A DNA stretch of 53,501 bases from an uncultured Clostridia bacterium (GTDB lineage: Bacteria; Bacillota; Clostridia; Monoglobales; Monoglobaceae): NCBI GenBank assembly GCA_934454115.1, contig CAKSFQ010000017.1, positions 1-53,501 of the forward strand, read 5' to 3'. The position numbers and the translations under genes are program-made. The notes under the pieces were generated by a model. It had not been told where the DNA came from, did not search any database, and was given only the letters and a program-made list of their open reading frames with translations. Below, piece by piece: positions 9,111-18,435 of the stretch (position 1 is the first letter of the stretch; the number at the start of each line of letters is the position of its first letter).

Positions 9111-10151
9111 ATGGAAGACGAAAACAGAATTATCACCACAGCGGAAATGACGGAGGACGGTGAAAACGAACGCAGTCTGCGTCCGAAAACGCTGGACGAC
9201 TATATCGGACAAAAAAAGGCAAAAGAAAATTTAAAGGTATTTATCGAGGCGGCACGACGCCGCGGCGAGGCGCTGGATCATGTGCTGCTCTACGGGCCGC
9301 CGGGACTTGGAAAAACGACGCTCGCCGGCGTTATTGCCAACGAGATGGGCGTTAATCTTCGGATCACCTCCGGTCCTGCCATTGAAAAGCCGGGGGATTT
9401 GGCCGCACTTTTAACCAATCTCGGCCCGGATGATATCCTGTTTGTGGACGAGATCCACCGGTTGAGCCGCAGCGTCGAAGAAATTCTGTATCCTGCCATG
9501 GAGGACTACGCCTTAGATATCATCATCGGCAAGGGGCCTTCTGCCCGTTCCATTCGTTTGGATCTGCCGCATTTTACCTTAATCGGCGCCACAACGCGCG
9601 CCGGTTCCCTTGCGGCGCCGCTGCGTGACCGCTTTGGCGTGATCAGCCGCCTGGAAATGTATACTACAGAGGAACTTTCCACCATCATCCGCCGGAGCGC
9701 GGATATCCTGGGCATCTCCATTGAGTCGTCCGGCGCGCAAGAAATTGCATCCCGCTCCCGCGGGACGCCGCGTATCGCCAATCGGCTTTTGCGCCGGGTC
9801 CGCGACTTTGCGCAGATCGAATCGGACGGTGTGATTACGCGTACCATCGCCGATCACGCACTGGAAAAATTAGAAATTGACCATCTGGGTCTGGATTCCG
9901 GAGATAAACGAATGCTTCGGACGGTGATAGAACATTACGGCGGCGGCCCGGTCGGACTGGACACCCTTGCTGCCACCATTGGTGAAGAGAGCGACACCAT
10001 TGAAGATGTCTATGAACCGTATCTGATGCAGATTGGATTTATCCATCGGACGCCACGCGGCAGAGTGGTGACCAAACGGGCGTACGACCATTTCGGAATT
10101 CCCTATGCGCGGGAAAATTCCGCAGAAAATATCTCGATGTTTGATGAGTAA
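9111..10151 (+). CDS. ruvB: Holliday junction branch migration ATPase RuvB
   Basis: 346 residues from the ATG at 9111. An in-frame ATG at 9102 sits directly on the GAAAGG site and is too close to it, while 9111 has proper spacing. RuvB is the hexameric AAA+ motor that drives branch migration with RuvA. Visible are the Walker A motif GPPGLGKT (about 62-69), Walker B DEIHRL, sensor 1 GATTRAG, the arginine-finger region [15 protein letters not shown], and the C-terminal winged-helix domain ending with TPRGRVVT. It is 14 bases upstream of metG, so the three genes probably form one transcript. Confidence 0.97.
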   Translation: MEDENRIITTAEMTEDGENERSLRPKTLDDYIGQKKAKENLKVFIEAARRRGEALDHVLLYGPPGLGKTTLAGVIANEMGVNLRITSGPAIEKPGDLAALLTNLGPDDILFVDEIHRLSRSVEEILYPAMEDYALDIIIGKGPSARSIRLDLPHFTLIGATTRAGSLAAPLRDRFGVISRLEMYTTEELSTIIRRSADILGISIESSGAQEIASRSRGTPRIANRLLRRVRDFAQIESDGVITRTIADHALEKLEIDHLGLDSGDKRMLRTVIEHYGGGPVGLDTLAATIGEESDTIEDVYEPYLMQIGFIHRTPRGRVVTKRAYDHFGIPYARENSAENISMFDE

Positions 10152-10165
10152 AAGGAGTTTTAACG

Positions 10166-12097
10166 ATGCAAAACAAAGAAAAATACTATATTACCACGGC
10201 CATTGCCTATACCTCGCGCAAGCCGCACATCGGCAATACGTATGAGATCGTGTTAACCGATGCGATCGCGCGTTTTAAGCGGTATATGGGCTATGACGTC
10301 TTTTTCTGTACCGGCACCGATGAGCACGGCCAAAAAATCCAGGAGCTGGCCGATGCGGCCGGCATTACGCCAAAAGCATACGTAGACGGCGTCGCAGGCG
10401 AAATCAGAAAAATCTGGGATTTGATGAATACCAGCTATGATAAGTTTATCCGTACCACCGATTCGTATCACGAGGAAACGGTACAGAAAATCTTTCAAAA
10501 ACTTTACGATAAGGGTGACATCTACCTGGATTCCTACGAGGGCTGGTACTGCACCCCTTGCGAATCCTTCTGGACCGACACCCAGTTGGTTGACGGAAAG
10601 TGCCCGGACTGCGGTCGCGAGGTGCATAAGCAGCACGAGGAGGCCTACTTCTTTAAGATGAGCAAGTATGCCGACCGTCTGATGCAGTATATTGAAGATC
10701 ACCCGGACTTTATTCAGCCGGAATCCCGAAAAAAGGAAATGGTGAATAACTTCTTAAAACCGGGCCTTCAGGATCTTTGCGTATCGAGAACCAGCTTTTC
10801 CTGGGGAATCCCGGTTCCGTTTGACCCCAAGCACGTCATCTACGTTTGGCTGGACGCGCTGACAAATTATATCACCGCGCTTGGCTATCGCTGTGACAGC
10901 AAGGACGAAAATTATAACCGCTACTGGCCGGCCGATGTGCATATCATCGGCAAAGACATCCTACGTTTTCACACCATTTACTGGCCGATCTTTTTGATGG
11001 CGCTCGGTGAGCCGCTGCCGAAACAAATCTTCGGTCATCCGTGGCTGCTGAACGGCCAGGATAAGATGAGCAAATCGATCGGTAATGTGATTTATGCCGA
11101 TGACCTGGCTGAAAACTTCGGCGTTGACGCCGTACGCTACTATCTGCTCCACGAAATGCCCTTTGCGCAGGATGGCACCATCACTTTTGAAACCCTGATC
11201 AGCCGCTATAATTCAGAGCTTGCAAACACCCTCGGCAATCTGGTGAACCGCACTGTCTCCATGATTCAAAAGTATTTTGACGGAATCATTCCGAAAAACG
11301 GAACACCCACCAATTTTGACGCGGACCTAGAAAACACCTGTCTTGCCTGTGCCAAGGAGACTGCGGCCTGCATGGATAAACTTCGCGTTGCGGACGCAAT
11401 GGACGCAATTTGGAAGATTGTAAACCGATCCAATAAATACATCGACGAGACAACGCCTTGGATTCTGGCAAAGACGGAGGACGGCAGAGCGCAACTTGCG
11501 AGCGTGATGGCACACCTGGCAGAGGCAATTCGCTTTATCGCATCGCTCCTGACTTCGTTTATGCCGGACACTGCTGCCGCGATCGCAAAGCAAATCGGCA
11601 CGGACATTCTCTCCTGGGAAAGCCTTTCTTCCTTTGGGGCAATTCCGGCAGAAACCGCGGTGATGAACCCGGAGCCGCTTTTTGCACGGCTTGACCCGGA
11701 GAAAAAACTGGCCGAGTTGGAGGCCTCTTTGGCACAGCCCGAAGAAGAAACCGTCGCGCTCGAGCCGTTTAAGGATGCGGTCGAATTTTCGGACTTTGAA
11801 AAGTTGGACATCCGCGTTGGCAAGGTTGTTGTTTGCGAGAAAGTTCCCAAATCCTCCAAACTGCTCCGCTTTGAGTTGGAGGTCGGATCGGAACGCAGAC
11901 AGATTCTGTCCGGCATCGCAAAGTATTATAAGCCGGAGGATCTGATCGGAAAGAATGTGTTGTTTATCGCGAACTTCCCGCCCAGAAAGATGATGGGGCT
12001 TACCTCAAACGGCATGATCCTCTCGGCCGAGCACGATGGAAAACTGGTGCTGACCTCCACGCTGGAAGATATTCAGGCCGGCGCATGCATTGTATAA
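10166..12097 (+). CDS. metG: Methionyl-tRNA synthetase with C-terminal tRNA-binding domain
   Basis: 643 residues, class I aminoacyl-tRNA synthetase that charges tRNA-Met. The HIGH-type motif is PHIGN (20-24) and the KMSKS loop is KMSKS (300-304). Between them lies the connective peptide with one zinc-binding knuckle (CTPC ... CPDC at about 131-152), as in the Bacillus type. The C-terminal 110 residues (FSDFEKLDIRVGKVV ... PPRKMMGLTSNGMIL) are an OB-fold EMAP/Trbp111 domain that promotes dimerisation and tRNA binding. AAGGAG lies before the ATG. No T-box leader is visible, in keeping with its place behind ruvB in the operon. Confidence 0.97.
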   Translation: MQNKEKYYITTAIAYTSRKPHIGNTYEIVLTDAIARFKRYMGYDVFFCTGTDEHGQKIQELADAAGITPKAYVDGVAGEIRKIWDLMNTSYDKFIRTTDSYHEETVQKIFQKLYDKGDIYLDSYEGWYCTPCESFWTDTQLVDGKCPDCGREVHKQHEEAYFFKMSKYADRLMQYIEDHPDFIQPESRKKEMVNNFLKPGLQDLCVSRTSFSWGIPVPFDPKHVIYVWLDALTNYITALGYRCDSKDENYNRYWPADVHIIGKDILRFHTIYWPIFLMALGEPLPKQIFGHPWLLNGQDKMSKSIGNVIYADDLAENFGVDAVRYYLLHEMPFAQDGTITFETLISRYNSELANTLGNLVNRTVSMIQKYFDGIIPKNGTPTNFDADLENTCLACAKETAACMDKLRVADAMDAIWKIVNRSNKYIDETTPWILAKTEDGRAQLASVMAHLAEAIRFIASLLTSFMPDTAAAIAKQIGTDILSWESLSSFGAIPAETAVMNPEPLFARLDPEKKLAELEASLAQPEEETVALEPFKDAVEFSDFEKLDIRVGKVVVCEKVPKSSKLLRFELEVGSERRQILSGIAKYYKPEDLIGKNVLFIANFPPRKMMGLTSNGMILSAEHDGKLVLTSTLEDIQAGACIV

Positions 12098-12107
12098 AGA
12101 ACCAATC

Positions 12108-12127
12108 GGGGCGATAAAATCGTCTCT
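12108..12127. repeat. Left flanking copy of a 20-bp imperfect direct repeat (partner 12343-12362)
   Basis: GGGGCGATAAAATCGTCTCT here and GGGGCGATAAGATCGCCCCT at 12343 agree at 17 of 20 positions. The pair brackets the 131-bp inverted-repeat element. Each copy can fold into a short hairpin with a three-base loop. This arrangement would arise if the element entered a terminator hairpin and duplicated it, but it may also be part of a larger compound repeat. Confidence 0.55.
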
Positions 12128-12152
12128 GGGGCGTGTCGATAAACGCTATTTT

Positions 12153-12283
12153 GCGAAAAATTTCATTTTGATTTGATCGCCGTCCCCTGCTTAGCCAGGC
12201 CGTCTCGGCTCTCGCCTCGGTCAGCGATGGACGACTGCCGCCGGCAGTCATCGCCGCGGCGGCACGGCAATGAAATTTTTCGC
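12153..12283 (+). repeat. 131-bp dispersed inverted-repeat element, copy A (MITE-like)
   Basis: The ends are perfect 15-bp inverted repeats: 12153-12167 begins GCGAAAAATTTC and 12269-12283 ends GAAATTTTTCGC. Copy B lies at 30836-30966 on the other strand, also exactly 131 bp long. By eye about 120 of 131 bases agree, and similarity runs about 15-20 bases past both ends (GTGTCRATAAA side and CCGATTTTAC side). A 17-base palindrome (GACTGCCG-N-CGGCAGTC) with flanking GCGAT/ATCGC is conserved in both copies, so a transcript would be strongly folded. No plausible protein is encoded. It lies in the 285-base gap between metG and folC. The size, terminal repeats and non-coding nature suggest a miniature mobile element. 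Confidence 0.8.
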
Positions 12284-12342
12284 CGATTTTACGCCGTTTT
12301 TGGCAAGATATTGCTGAAAACCGACTTTTTCGACAGTCTGCG

Positions 12343-12370
12343 GGGGCGATAAGATCGCCCCTATTTTTTT
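12343..12370 (+). terminator. Intrinsic terminator between metG and folC
   Basis: Stem GGGGCGAT (12343-12350) pairs with ATCGCCCC (12354-12361) across the loop AAG, followed by TATTTTTTT. It ends the ruvAB-metG transcript or attenuates read-through, because the folC ribosome-binding site GGAGGAA begins at once after the T run. No separate promoter for folC is evident between the hairpin and the gene. Confidence 0.75.
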
Positions 12371-12382
12371 GGAGGAATTTTT

Positions 12383-13630
12383 ATGGACTATCAAGAGACC
12401 CTTGCCTACATTCATCAGACGCCGAAATTCTCCCGACAACTCGGCAATGCCATGCTGAAAAAATTACTGGCACACCTCGGAAATCCGCAGGATACGCTTG
12501 ATTTTATTCATGTTGCCGGCACCAACGGAAAGGGCTCTGTTTCGATCATGCTTGCCGAAATACTGAAAAATGCCGGCCTTAAGGTCGGATTATTCACCTC
12601 TCCCTATCTGGAACGGTTCAACGAACGCATCCAAATCAACCGCACCCCGATTGCCGATGAAGCGCTGGCTGCCATTGTCACAACGATTCGGGATCGCATT
12701 GAATCTCATAATGCCCCCGTATCGGAATTTGCCCTGGACACCGCGGCTGCATTCTGCTATTTTGCACAGAAAAAATGCGATATTGTGGTACTGGAAACCG
12801 GACTTGGCGGCAGACTTGACGCCACCAATGTGATTGCTGCCAAGCGGGCAGCGGTACTCACCGCGATCGGTATGGATCATATGCAATATCTGGGAGACAC
12901 CATCGAGAAGATCACCTCAGAAAAATGCGGTATCATTCATCCCAATACACCGGTTATTTCTGCGCCCTCACAGGAGGAATCCGTCCGGAGCATCGTGTTT
13001 TCCTACGCTAAAGCGCACCACGCCCCGGTATATATCGCAGAAGAACCGCAGGCGACCGAGCAAGGCATCTTATACCGGGGGCAATGCTTTTCTCTCGGTA
13101 TGCAAGGAGCATTTCAGGCGTACAACGCGGCCACTGCCTTGGAAACCGTCCGTATTTTAAGAGGACAGGGGTTTTCCATCCCGGATGCTGCAACAAAGAA
13201 AGGCCTGCTGGAAGCCAAAAACGCAGCAAGATTTGAGTGTTTTTCCGATTTTATTATCCTGGACGGCGGCCATAATGCACCGGCCGCAGCAACACTTTTT
13301 TCTTCCTTAGCAGCGCTTAAAAAGCAAATTTACTTCTGTATTGCGATGATGGAGGACAAAGACTGCCGCAGCTTTTTGGAAATTTTAAGTCCGCTGGCCG
13401 CGGGCGCGGTTTTTACTCAAATTGACATGCCGCGCTGCTGTGATTGTCAAAAACTGTCTGCCGTCTTTCAGGAGAAGTCGATCCCGGCCGTCACAGAGCC
13501 AAATCCAGAAACCGCCGTACAAAAGGCCGTCACTCTCGCGAAAGAGGCCGACGCACTGCTTTGTATCTGCGGATCACTCTACTTTGCAGGACAGGTGCGG
13601 CCGTATCTTAAAAAATGGGATGAAAAATAA
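12383..13630 (+). CDS. folC: Folylpolyglutamate synthase / dihydrofolate synthase
   Basis: 415 residues, Mur-ligase superfamily. FolC adds glutamate to folates (and in many bacteria joins dihydropteroate to glutamate) with ATP. The P-loop is VAGTNGKGSVS (44-54), followed by the family signatures FTSPYLERFNERIQIN and LETGLGGRLDATNV, the metal/ATP site MDHMQYLG, and the C-terminal ligase-domain motif LDGGHNAPAA. The GGAGGAA site is right behind the terminator at 12343-12370. Its TAA lies inside a 10-bp inverted repeat (13625-13634) whose other arm contains the stop of the converging leuS gene. Confidence 0.95.
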   Translation: MDYQETLAYIHQTPKFSRQLGNAMLKKLLAHLGNPQDTLDFIHVAGTNGKGSVSIMLAEILKNAGLKVGLFTSPYLERFNERIQINRTPIADEALAAIVTTIRDRIESHNAPVSEFALDTAAAFCYFAQKKCDIVVLETGLGGRLDATNVIAAKRAAVLTAIGMDHMQYLGDTIEKITSEKCGIIHPNTPVISAPSQEESVRSIVFSYAKAHHAPVYIAEEPQATEQGILYRGQCFSLGMQGAFQAYNAATALETVRILRGQGFSIPDAATKKGLLEAKNAARFECFSDFIILDGGHNAPAAATLFSSLAALKKQIYFCIAMMEDKDCRSFLEILSPLAAGAVFTQIDMPRCCDCQKLSAVFQEKSIPAVTEPNPETAVQKAVTLAKEADALLCICGSLYFAGQVRPYLKKWDEK

Positions 13631-14041
13631 AGGCTCTATCATAGAAGGATTCTTTTTTACAGACTTTTTCACACTCTCGTTCACACAAAATGAGGGATTG
13701 CCCCTATCAATGTCAAGAAGAGGAAATCCATACGACAATGCTTTGGCGGAAAATTTCTTTGCAATACTTAAAACAGAATGCATTGATAGAATAAAATTAA
13801 AAACTTATGATGAAGCTCGCCTCATCATCGATGAATACATCGATTTTACAACAATGAAAGACCACAGCTAAAAAAAACTGACACCGCAAGAAATGCGATG
13901 TCAGTATATTGCTTAAAAAATTAATATCGATGCCATAGGCGCTCTTTCTGTGCTGTCTGTACAAATCGGTGTACTTCAAACAGCCGCTCTTTTCCATTTT
14001 AACTTTTTTGACCCCAACTATTGACATAGCGCCTTTATTTA
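13625..14041 (+). mobile_element. Decayed IS3-family insertion sequence remnant between folC and leuS
   Basis: Inverted arms AAATAAAGGC at 13625-13634 and its exact complement at 14031-14040 bracket the stretch. Just inside, GGCTCTATCATAG (13632-13644) resembles the complement of CTATTGACATAGCGCC (14018-14033), as degraded terminal inverted repeats would. Between them is the C-terminal end of an IS3-type transposase only. The stop codons of folC and of leuS both fall within the 10-bp arms, so the insertion or its decay may have set the present ends of both genes. The stretch holds no intact gene. Confidence 0.65.
13671..13916 (+). pseudogene. IS3-family transposase (OrfB) C-terminal fragment, frameshifted
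   Basis: The translation contains SMSRRGNPYDNALAENFF followed by AILKTE, the region around the final catalytic Glu of the DDE integrase core of IS3/IS150-type transposases, and then YDEARLIIDEYIDF. The frame then breaks: YNNERPQLK continues in another frame from 13847, and LTPQEMRCQYIA resumes in the first frame from 13878, ending at a TAA at 13914-13916. One base appears lost in the T run near 13845 and one gained in the A run at 13870-13877. The first two catalytic aspartates and all of OrfA are absent, so it is inactive. Confidence 0.85.
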
Positions 14042-16513
14042 GCCTTTTACAACAATATTGATGAGTTTTTTCGGCACCGCGATGCACTTCACCATTTCGC
14101 GGCCTGCGATGAGTTCCTGCACCTTTTCACTCGCAAGCGCCATCTCTTTCATTTGTTCGGGCGTTAAATCCGGCGAAATCATCATTTTATCCCGAATTTT
14201 TCCGTTGATTTGCAATACGATCTCAACTTCGCTGACCTTTAACGCACTTTCGTCATAAGCCGGCCAGGGATAAACCGACAAATCCTCGTCTCTTCCCATC
14301 TTTTCCCACATTTCAAAGGCTATATGCGGCACAAAGGGAGAAAACAAAACGATCAGGTTTTCCAGCGCCTCGGCAATCAGGCCGCAGTGATAGTCGGCGC
14401 TGTTCGTCTTTTCCTTGTAGGCATAAATCGCATTTACCATTTCCATAATGGAACTGATCGCCGTGTTAAAGCTGAAACGGTCACAATCCTCGGTCACCTT
14501 TTTGATACTGGCATGGACGGCAAAACGCAGCTTCTTTTCTTCCGCATTCAGTGCCGCTCCGTCAATTTCCTGTTTTTGCGCATACGGAGACAAATCCTCC
14601 ACCGCTCTCCAAACACGGTTTAAAAAGCGGTATGCACCCTCGACTGCGGTGTCATTCCAGTCAAGGTCTCTCTCCGGCGGCGCCGCAAACAGAATAAACA
14701 ACCGCGCCGTATCTGCACCGTATTTTTCAATGATCTCGTCCGGGCTGACAACATTACCGACTGATTTTGACATCTTGCTACCGTCTTTTAACACCATACC
14801 CTGGGTTAAAAGGTTGGCAAACGGCTCTTCACAGGAAAGATATCCGAGGTCATGCAGCACCTTGGTGAAAAACCGCGCATAAAGCAGGTGTAATATCGCA
14901 TGTTCCACACCGCCGATGTACTGATCCACATTCATCCAATAATCTGCCTTTTCTTTATCAAACGGGAGCTTTGTATTATGCGGATCCGTGTAGCGCAGAT
15001 AATACCAGGAGGAGCATACAAAGGTGTCCATGGTATCGGTTTCACGCTTTGCAGGGCCGCCGCAGTGCGGACAGGTGGTATGCACAAATTCCGGGCATTC
15101 GCTCAGCGGAGATTTTCCCTGACCGGTAAACTTCACATTCTCCGGCAGTAAAACGGGCAGCTGATCCTCCGGCACGGCAACCGCACCGCACTTTTCACAA
15201 TATATCATCGGGATCGGTGCGCCCCAGTACCGCTGACGGGAAATCAGCCAGTCGCGCAGTCTGAAATTCACCTTGCGCTGTCCGATTCCATGCTCTTCGG
15301 CATAGTCAATGATCTTTTTTAACGCTTCCTTGTTGGACATGCCGTCCACAAATCCGGAGTTTTCCATGATTCCCTCCGCAGCGCACGCCTCGGTCATGGT
15401 ATCGCCGTTTCCCTTGTAGCCCTCCGGGCGGACAACCAAACGAATCGGCAGATTGTATTTTTTTGCAAATGCAAAGTCTCTCTGATCGTGTGCCGGAACG
15501 CCCATCACAACGCCGGTTCCATAATCCAAAAATACATAATTGGCTAAGTAAAGCGGAATTTTCTCTTTCGTAAAGGGATTTAACATATAGCATCCGGTGA
15601 ACACGCCCTCTTTTTCGGTATCTGTGGCAGAGCGCACAATCTCACTCAGTCCCTGTACCTTTTTGATAAAGGCACGGCATTCGTCCTCCTGCGGCTTGCC
15701 CGCAATCAGCTTTTCTACCATCGGATGCTCCGGCGCCATTACCATATAAGACACGCCAAAGATCGTATCCGGCCGCGTGGTATAAACCGTCAGCTTTTCA
15801 TCCGTGCCGTCAATCTGAAACTGCACTTCGGCGCCCTCGCTGCGGCCGATCCAGTTCGCCTGCATGGATTTTACCTTATCCGGCCATCCCTTTAAACGGT
15901 CGATGTCATCTAAAAGGCGCTGCGCATAATCGGTAATTTTAAAGAACCACTGCTCCAGATCCTTCTTGCCGACCTCGCTTTTACAGCGTTCGCACTTGCC
16001 GCCGACCACCTGCTCGTTTGCAAGCACGGTCTGACAAGACGGGCACCAGTTTACATAGGACTTCTTTTTATAGGCAAGTCCGTTCTTATAAAGCTGCAAA
16101 AACATCCACTGCGTAAACTTATAGTAATCCGGCTTTGCCGTTGCAACCTCACGCTCCCAGTCATAGCTAAACCCCAAACGCTTCAACTGCTCACGCATAT
16201 GATCGATGTTGGACCAGGTCCAGTCTGCCGGAGGAGTGCCATGCTTAATGGCCGCATTTTCCGCCGGAAGCCCGAAGGAATCCCAGCCCATCGGATGCAG
16301 AACATGAAATCCGCGCATCTTTTTATAGCGTGCGACCAAATCACCGATCGAATAGTTTCTGACATGACCCATATGCAAATTTCCGGAAGGATAGGGGAAC
16401 ATCTCCAGCGCGTAGTACTTGGGTTTGTCGTGTTCCTCTCCGATTCGAAACGCCTTTTCGTCCTCCCAGCGTTTTTGCCATTTTTCCTCAATCTCTTTAA
16501 AATCATACTTCAT
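14039..16513 (-). CDS. leuS: Leucyl-tRNA synthetase
   Basis: 824 residues from the ATG at 16513 ([12 protein letters not shown]), which has GGAGGA just upstream; longer in-frame reading is not supported. Class I synthetase charging tRNA-Leu. Motifs: GNLHMGH (HIGH type), zinc-binding cysteines CPSC ... CERC, the CP1 editing domain with TTRPDTIFG and [10 protein letters not shown] (hydrolyses mischarged tRNA), then a second Cys pair CEKC ... CPHC, KMSKS in [11 protein letters not shown], and the C-terminal anticodon-binding helices. It is the last gene of the nadD-yqeK-LCP-rsfS operon and converges on folC across the IS remnant. No T-box leader is seen. Confidence 0.97.
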   Translation of the reverse strand: MKYDFKEIEEKWQKRWEDEKAFRIGEEHDKPKYYALEMFPYPSGNLHMGHVRNYSIGDLVARYKKMRGFHVLHPMGWDSFGLPAENAAIKHGTPPADWTWSNIDHMREQLKRLGFSYDWEREVATAKPDYYKFTQWMFLQLYKNGLAYKKKSYVNWCPSCQTVLANEQVVGGKCERCKSEVGKKDLEQWFFKITDYAQRLLDDIDRLKGWPDKVKSMQANWIGRSEGAEVQFQIDGTDEKLTVYTTRPDTIFGVSYMVMAPEHPMVEKLIAGKPQEDECRAFIKKVQGLSEIVRSATDTEKEGVFTGCYMLNPFTKEKIPLYLANYVFLDYGTGVVMGVPAHDQRDFAFAKKYNLPIRLVVRPEGYKGNGDTMTEACAAEGIMENSGFVDGMSNKEALKKIIDYAEEHGIGQRKVNFRLRDWLISRQRYWGAPIPMIYCEKCGAVAVPEDQLPVLLPENVKFTGQGKSPLSECPEFVHTTCPHCGGPAKRETDTMDTFVCSSWYYLRYTDPHNTKLPFDKEKADYWMNVDQYIGGVEHAILHLLYARFFTKVLHDLGYLSCEEPFANLLTQGMVLKDGSKMSKSVGNVVSPDEIIEKYGADTARLFILFAAPPERDLDWNDTAVEGAYRFLNRVWRAVEDLSPYAQKQEIDGAALNAEEKKLRFAVHASIKKVTEDCDRFSFNTAISSIMEMVNAIYAYKEKTNSADYHCGLIAEALENLIVLFSPFVPHIAFEMWEKMGRDEDLSVYPWPAYDESALKVSEVEIVLQINGKIRDKMMISPDLTPEQMKEMALASEKVQELIAGREMVKCIAVPKKLINIVVKG

Positions 16514-16529
16514 TGGCTGCTCCTCCGTT

Positions 16530-16907
16530 TCACTGCTTTTTTGCTTCGTCCTCGGCGGCAAGATCGGACATATCAATCATTCCCGCATCCTGCCAAATCC
16601 GCTCTAACTGATAAAAATCCCTGGTCTCTTCCTGAAATATATGCACAACCGCGTCGTCAAAGCCCAAAAGAACCCATTCGCCGCTGCGGTATCCCTCCTT
16701 GTTGGTAGGGTAAACCCCCTGTTTTGCCAGTGCGTCCTCTACATGATCGCAAAGCGCCTGTACCTGACGATCCGATCCGCCGGTTGCCAGCACAAAATAA
16801 TCCGTCATGGTTGTCAGTGCGCGCACATCAAGCACCAAAATATCTCTTGCGAGCTTTTGATCCAAAGTCTGAAAGATGGTGTTTACCATCTGATTTTCAC
16901 AAGCCAT
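16530..16907 (-). CDS. rsfS: Ribosomal silencing factor RsfS (Iojap/YbeB family)
   Basis: 125 residues, full length. RsfS binds L14 of the large ribosomal subunit and blocks joining of the subunits when nutrients are short. The family core is clear: [18 protein letters not shown], then [14 protein letters not shown] and [26 protein letters not shown] lies upstream. It stands between an LCP gene and leuS in a tight minus-strand operon; the leuS start is 16 bases past its stop. Confidence 0.95.
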   Translation of the reverse strand: MACENQMVNTIFQTLDQKLARDILVLDVRALTTMTDYFVLATGGSDRQVQALCDHVEDALAKQGVYPTNKEGYRSGEWVLLGFDDAVVHIFQEETRDFYQLERIWQDAGMIDMSDLAAEDEAKKQ

Positions 16908-16921
16908 AGCCTTCTCCTCTT

Positions 16922-17806
16922 CTATTTCTGCGTCTCAACAAATTTTTCTGCAACCAATTTTTCGGTCGCTTTTGCGTCATATACAAAGTAGGATACGCCG
17001 CCCACATACTTTCCGCTGCCCGGCAAAGTATCAATGGTAACGCGATCCTTTCCGATCCGCATCACATCCCTCATGATACCAAAAATCTCTCCGCCGGTAA
17101 AATCCGTCTCGGTATTCTTTTTTACCGCGGCGTAGACAGCCGGCAGGTGCAGCAATCCGAGCGGCGAGAGCAGCTTGTCCCCTACCGCGTTATACAATTC
17201 CTTCTGTGCGGACAATCTGCCGACATCGCCCTCCGCGTATCCGTTTCCATCGTTGCCCTTACGGTAACGCATATACATCTCTGCCTTTTCTCCGTTTAGC
17301 TTTTGTTTTCCGGCCGGCAAATCAATATACAGGTCCTGCGCCGGATCCTCATACTTCATGGCAAACGGAATCTCCAGCGTTACGCCGCCGACTGCATCCA
17401 CAATCTCCTGAAATCCGTCAAAGCCGACCATCACGTAATGCTCCGGCGTAATACCGGTAACCTGTGCGATTTCCCGGCTCATCACGTCAAAGCCGGAATA
17501 ATAGGCCGAATTGATTTTTTTGTCGTTTCGTTTATTGTTTACTCTGGTATCCCGCGGAATCTGTAAAATCTGAATCCTCTTATCCGCGCGGTTAATCTGG
17601 CAAAGCAAAATCAGGTCGGTACGATACCCGTCCTCATCCACACCGGCAACGACAAAGGTCTCGGCATCGCCGCTGCGCATACCATTGCCGAAAAAGCTGA
17701 ACGTCTCCCCTGTCTGCAGCGCAATGACAAAGTTATAGCACATCCAGATGATGATGAGAACCGTCACGATCACCACAATAAATCGAACCGGGGATTTAAT
17801 TCTCAT
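16922..17806 (-). CDS. LytR-CpsA-Psr (LCP) family cell-wall glycopolymer ligase
   Basis: 294 residues. LCP enzymes move teichoic acids or other glycopolymers from undecaprenyl phosphate onto peptidoglycan outside the cell. There is one N-terminal transmembrane segment (about 8-29), then the LCP domain with DLILLCQINRADKRIQILQIPRDTRV, the INSAYY motif, VGGVTLEIP, and the conserved arginine block MRYRKGN...GRLSAQKEL. The protein is short for the family, with little beyond the catalytic domain. Its start overlaps the yqeK stop by 11 bases. LCP next to yqeK and rsfS is a common Firmicutes arrangement. Confidence 0.92.
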   Translation of the reverse strand: MRIKSPVRFIVVIVTVLIIIWMCYNFVIALQTGETFSFFGNGMRSGDAETFVVAGVDEDGYRTDLILLCQINRADKRIQILQIPRDTRVNNKRNDKKINSAYYSGFDVMSREIAQVTGITPEHYVMVGFDGFQEIVDAVGGVTLEIPFAMKYEDPAQDLYIDLPAGKQKLNGEKAEMYMRYRKGNDGNGYAEGDVGRLSAQKELYNAVGDKLLSPLGLLHLPAVYAAVKKNTETDFTGGEIFGIMRDVMRIGKDRVTIDTLPGSGKYVGGVSYFVYDAKATEKLVAEKFVETQK

Positions 17807-18404
17807 GCTCTGTCACCTCTTTTTCAGAATGCTTTCTTTCGCAGTGAATCACCAAATCATTCCGGCAGTGCACCGCATCGGGATGAATGGTCTTTCGCTT
17901 TTTGATCAGATCCTGAATCGTATAATCAATGCCGTAAATGATCGCCTCATCCAGATCGCGATAACTAAGCGCACGCAGCTTGTCTACGTCTTTATAGTCA
18001 CGTCCCGGCTCAATATAATCCGCAATGTAAACAATTTTGGATAAAAGGCTCATGTTTGCTTTTCCGGTCGTGTGATAGCGAACCGCGTCCAATATTTCCG
18101 TATCATAGATGTCAAAACGACTTTGCGCGATACATGCGCCGAGCGGCCCGTGCAGCAGGGTCGGCATATGCAGTTTCATTGCGTCCGGGATAACCCCGTA
18201 TTCCTCCCGCAGCAGCCGCTCCGCATCCTGCACATCGATCTCCTTGGCACAGTCGTGCACCAGACCGGCAAGATACGCCTTATCTTTATCGGCACCGTAA
18301 TGCTTTGCCAGCCGCACCGCCTCTTCCGCAACACCGATCGAGTGGCGGTAGCGTTTTTCGGAAAGACACTGTTTCAAATTGGCTTTGATTTTCTCGATTT
18401 CCAT
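17796..18404 (-). CDS. yqeK: HD-domain hydrolase YqeK (bis(5'-nucleosyl)-tetraphosphatase, symmetrical)
   Basis: 202 residues. YqeK proteins split Ap4A and related dinucleotides into two ADP. The HD-domain metal ligands are visible: H20 (RHSIGVAEEA), LVHDCAKEI at about 47-55, and the later histidine motifs (LLHGPLGA, AVRYHTTGK) and YIADYIEPGRDY. nadD is 31 bases upstream and the LCP gene overlaps its 3' end; nadD-yqeK is a conserved pair in Firmicutes. Confidence 0.93.
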   Translation of the reverse strand: MEIEKIKANLKQCLSEKRYRHSIGVAEEAVRLAKHYGADKDKAYLAGLVHDCAKEIDVQDAERLLREEYGVIPDAMKLHMPTLLHGPLGACIAQSRFDIYDTEILDAVRYHTTGKANMSLLSKIVYIADYIEPGRDYKDVDKLRALSYRDLDEAIIYGIDYTIQDLIKKRKTIHPDAVHCRNDLVIHCERKHSEKEVTEHEN

Positions 18405-18435
18405 ATCGCTCTATGTGCTCCTTTTTGGCGCAGCA

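Noticed and set aside
12140..12300. Short frames across repeat copy A
   Set aside because: The corresponding frames in copy B differ, there is no start signal, and the structure is palindromic rather than coding.
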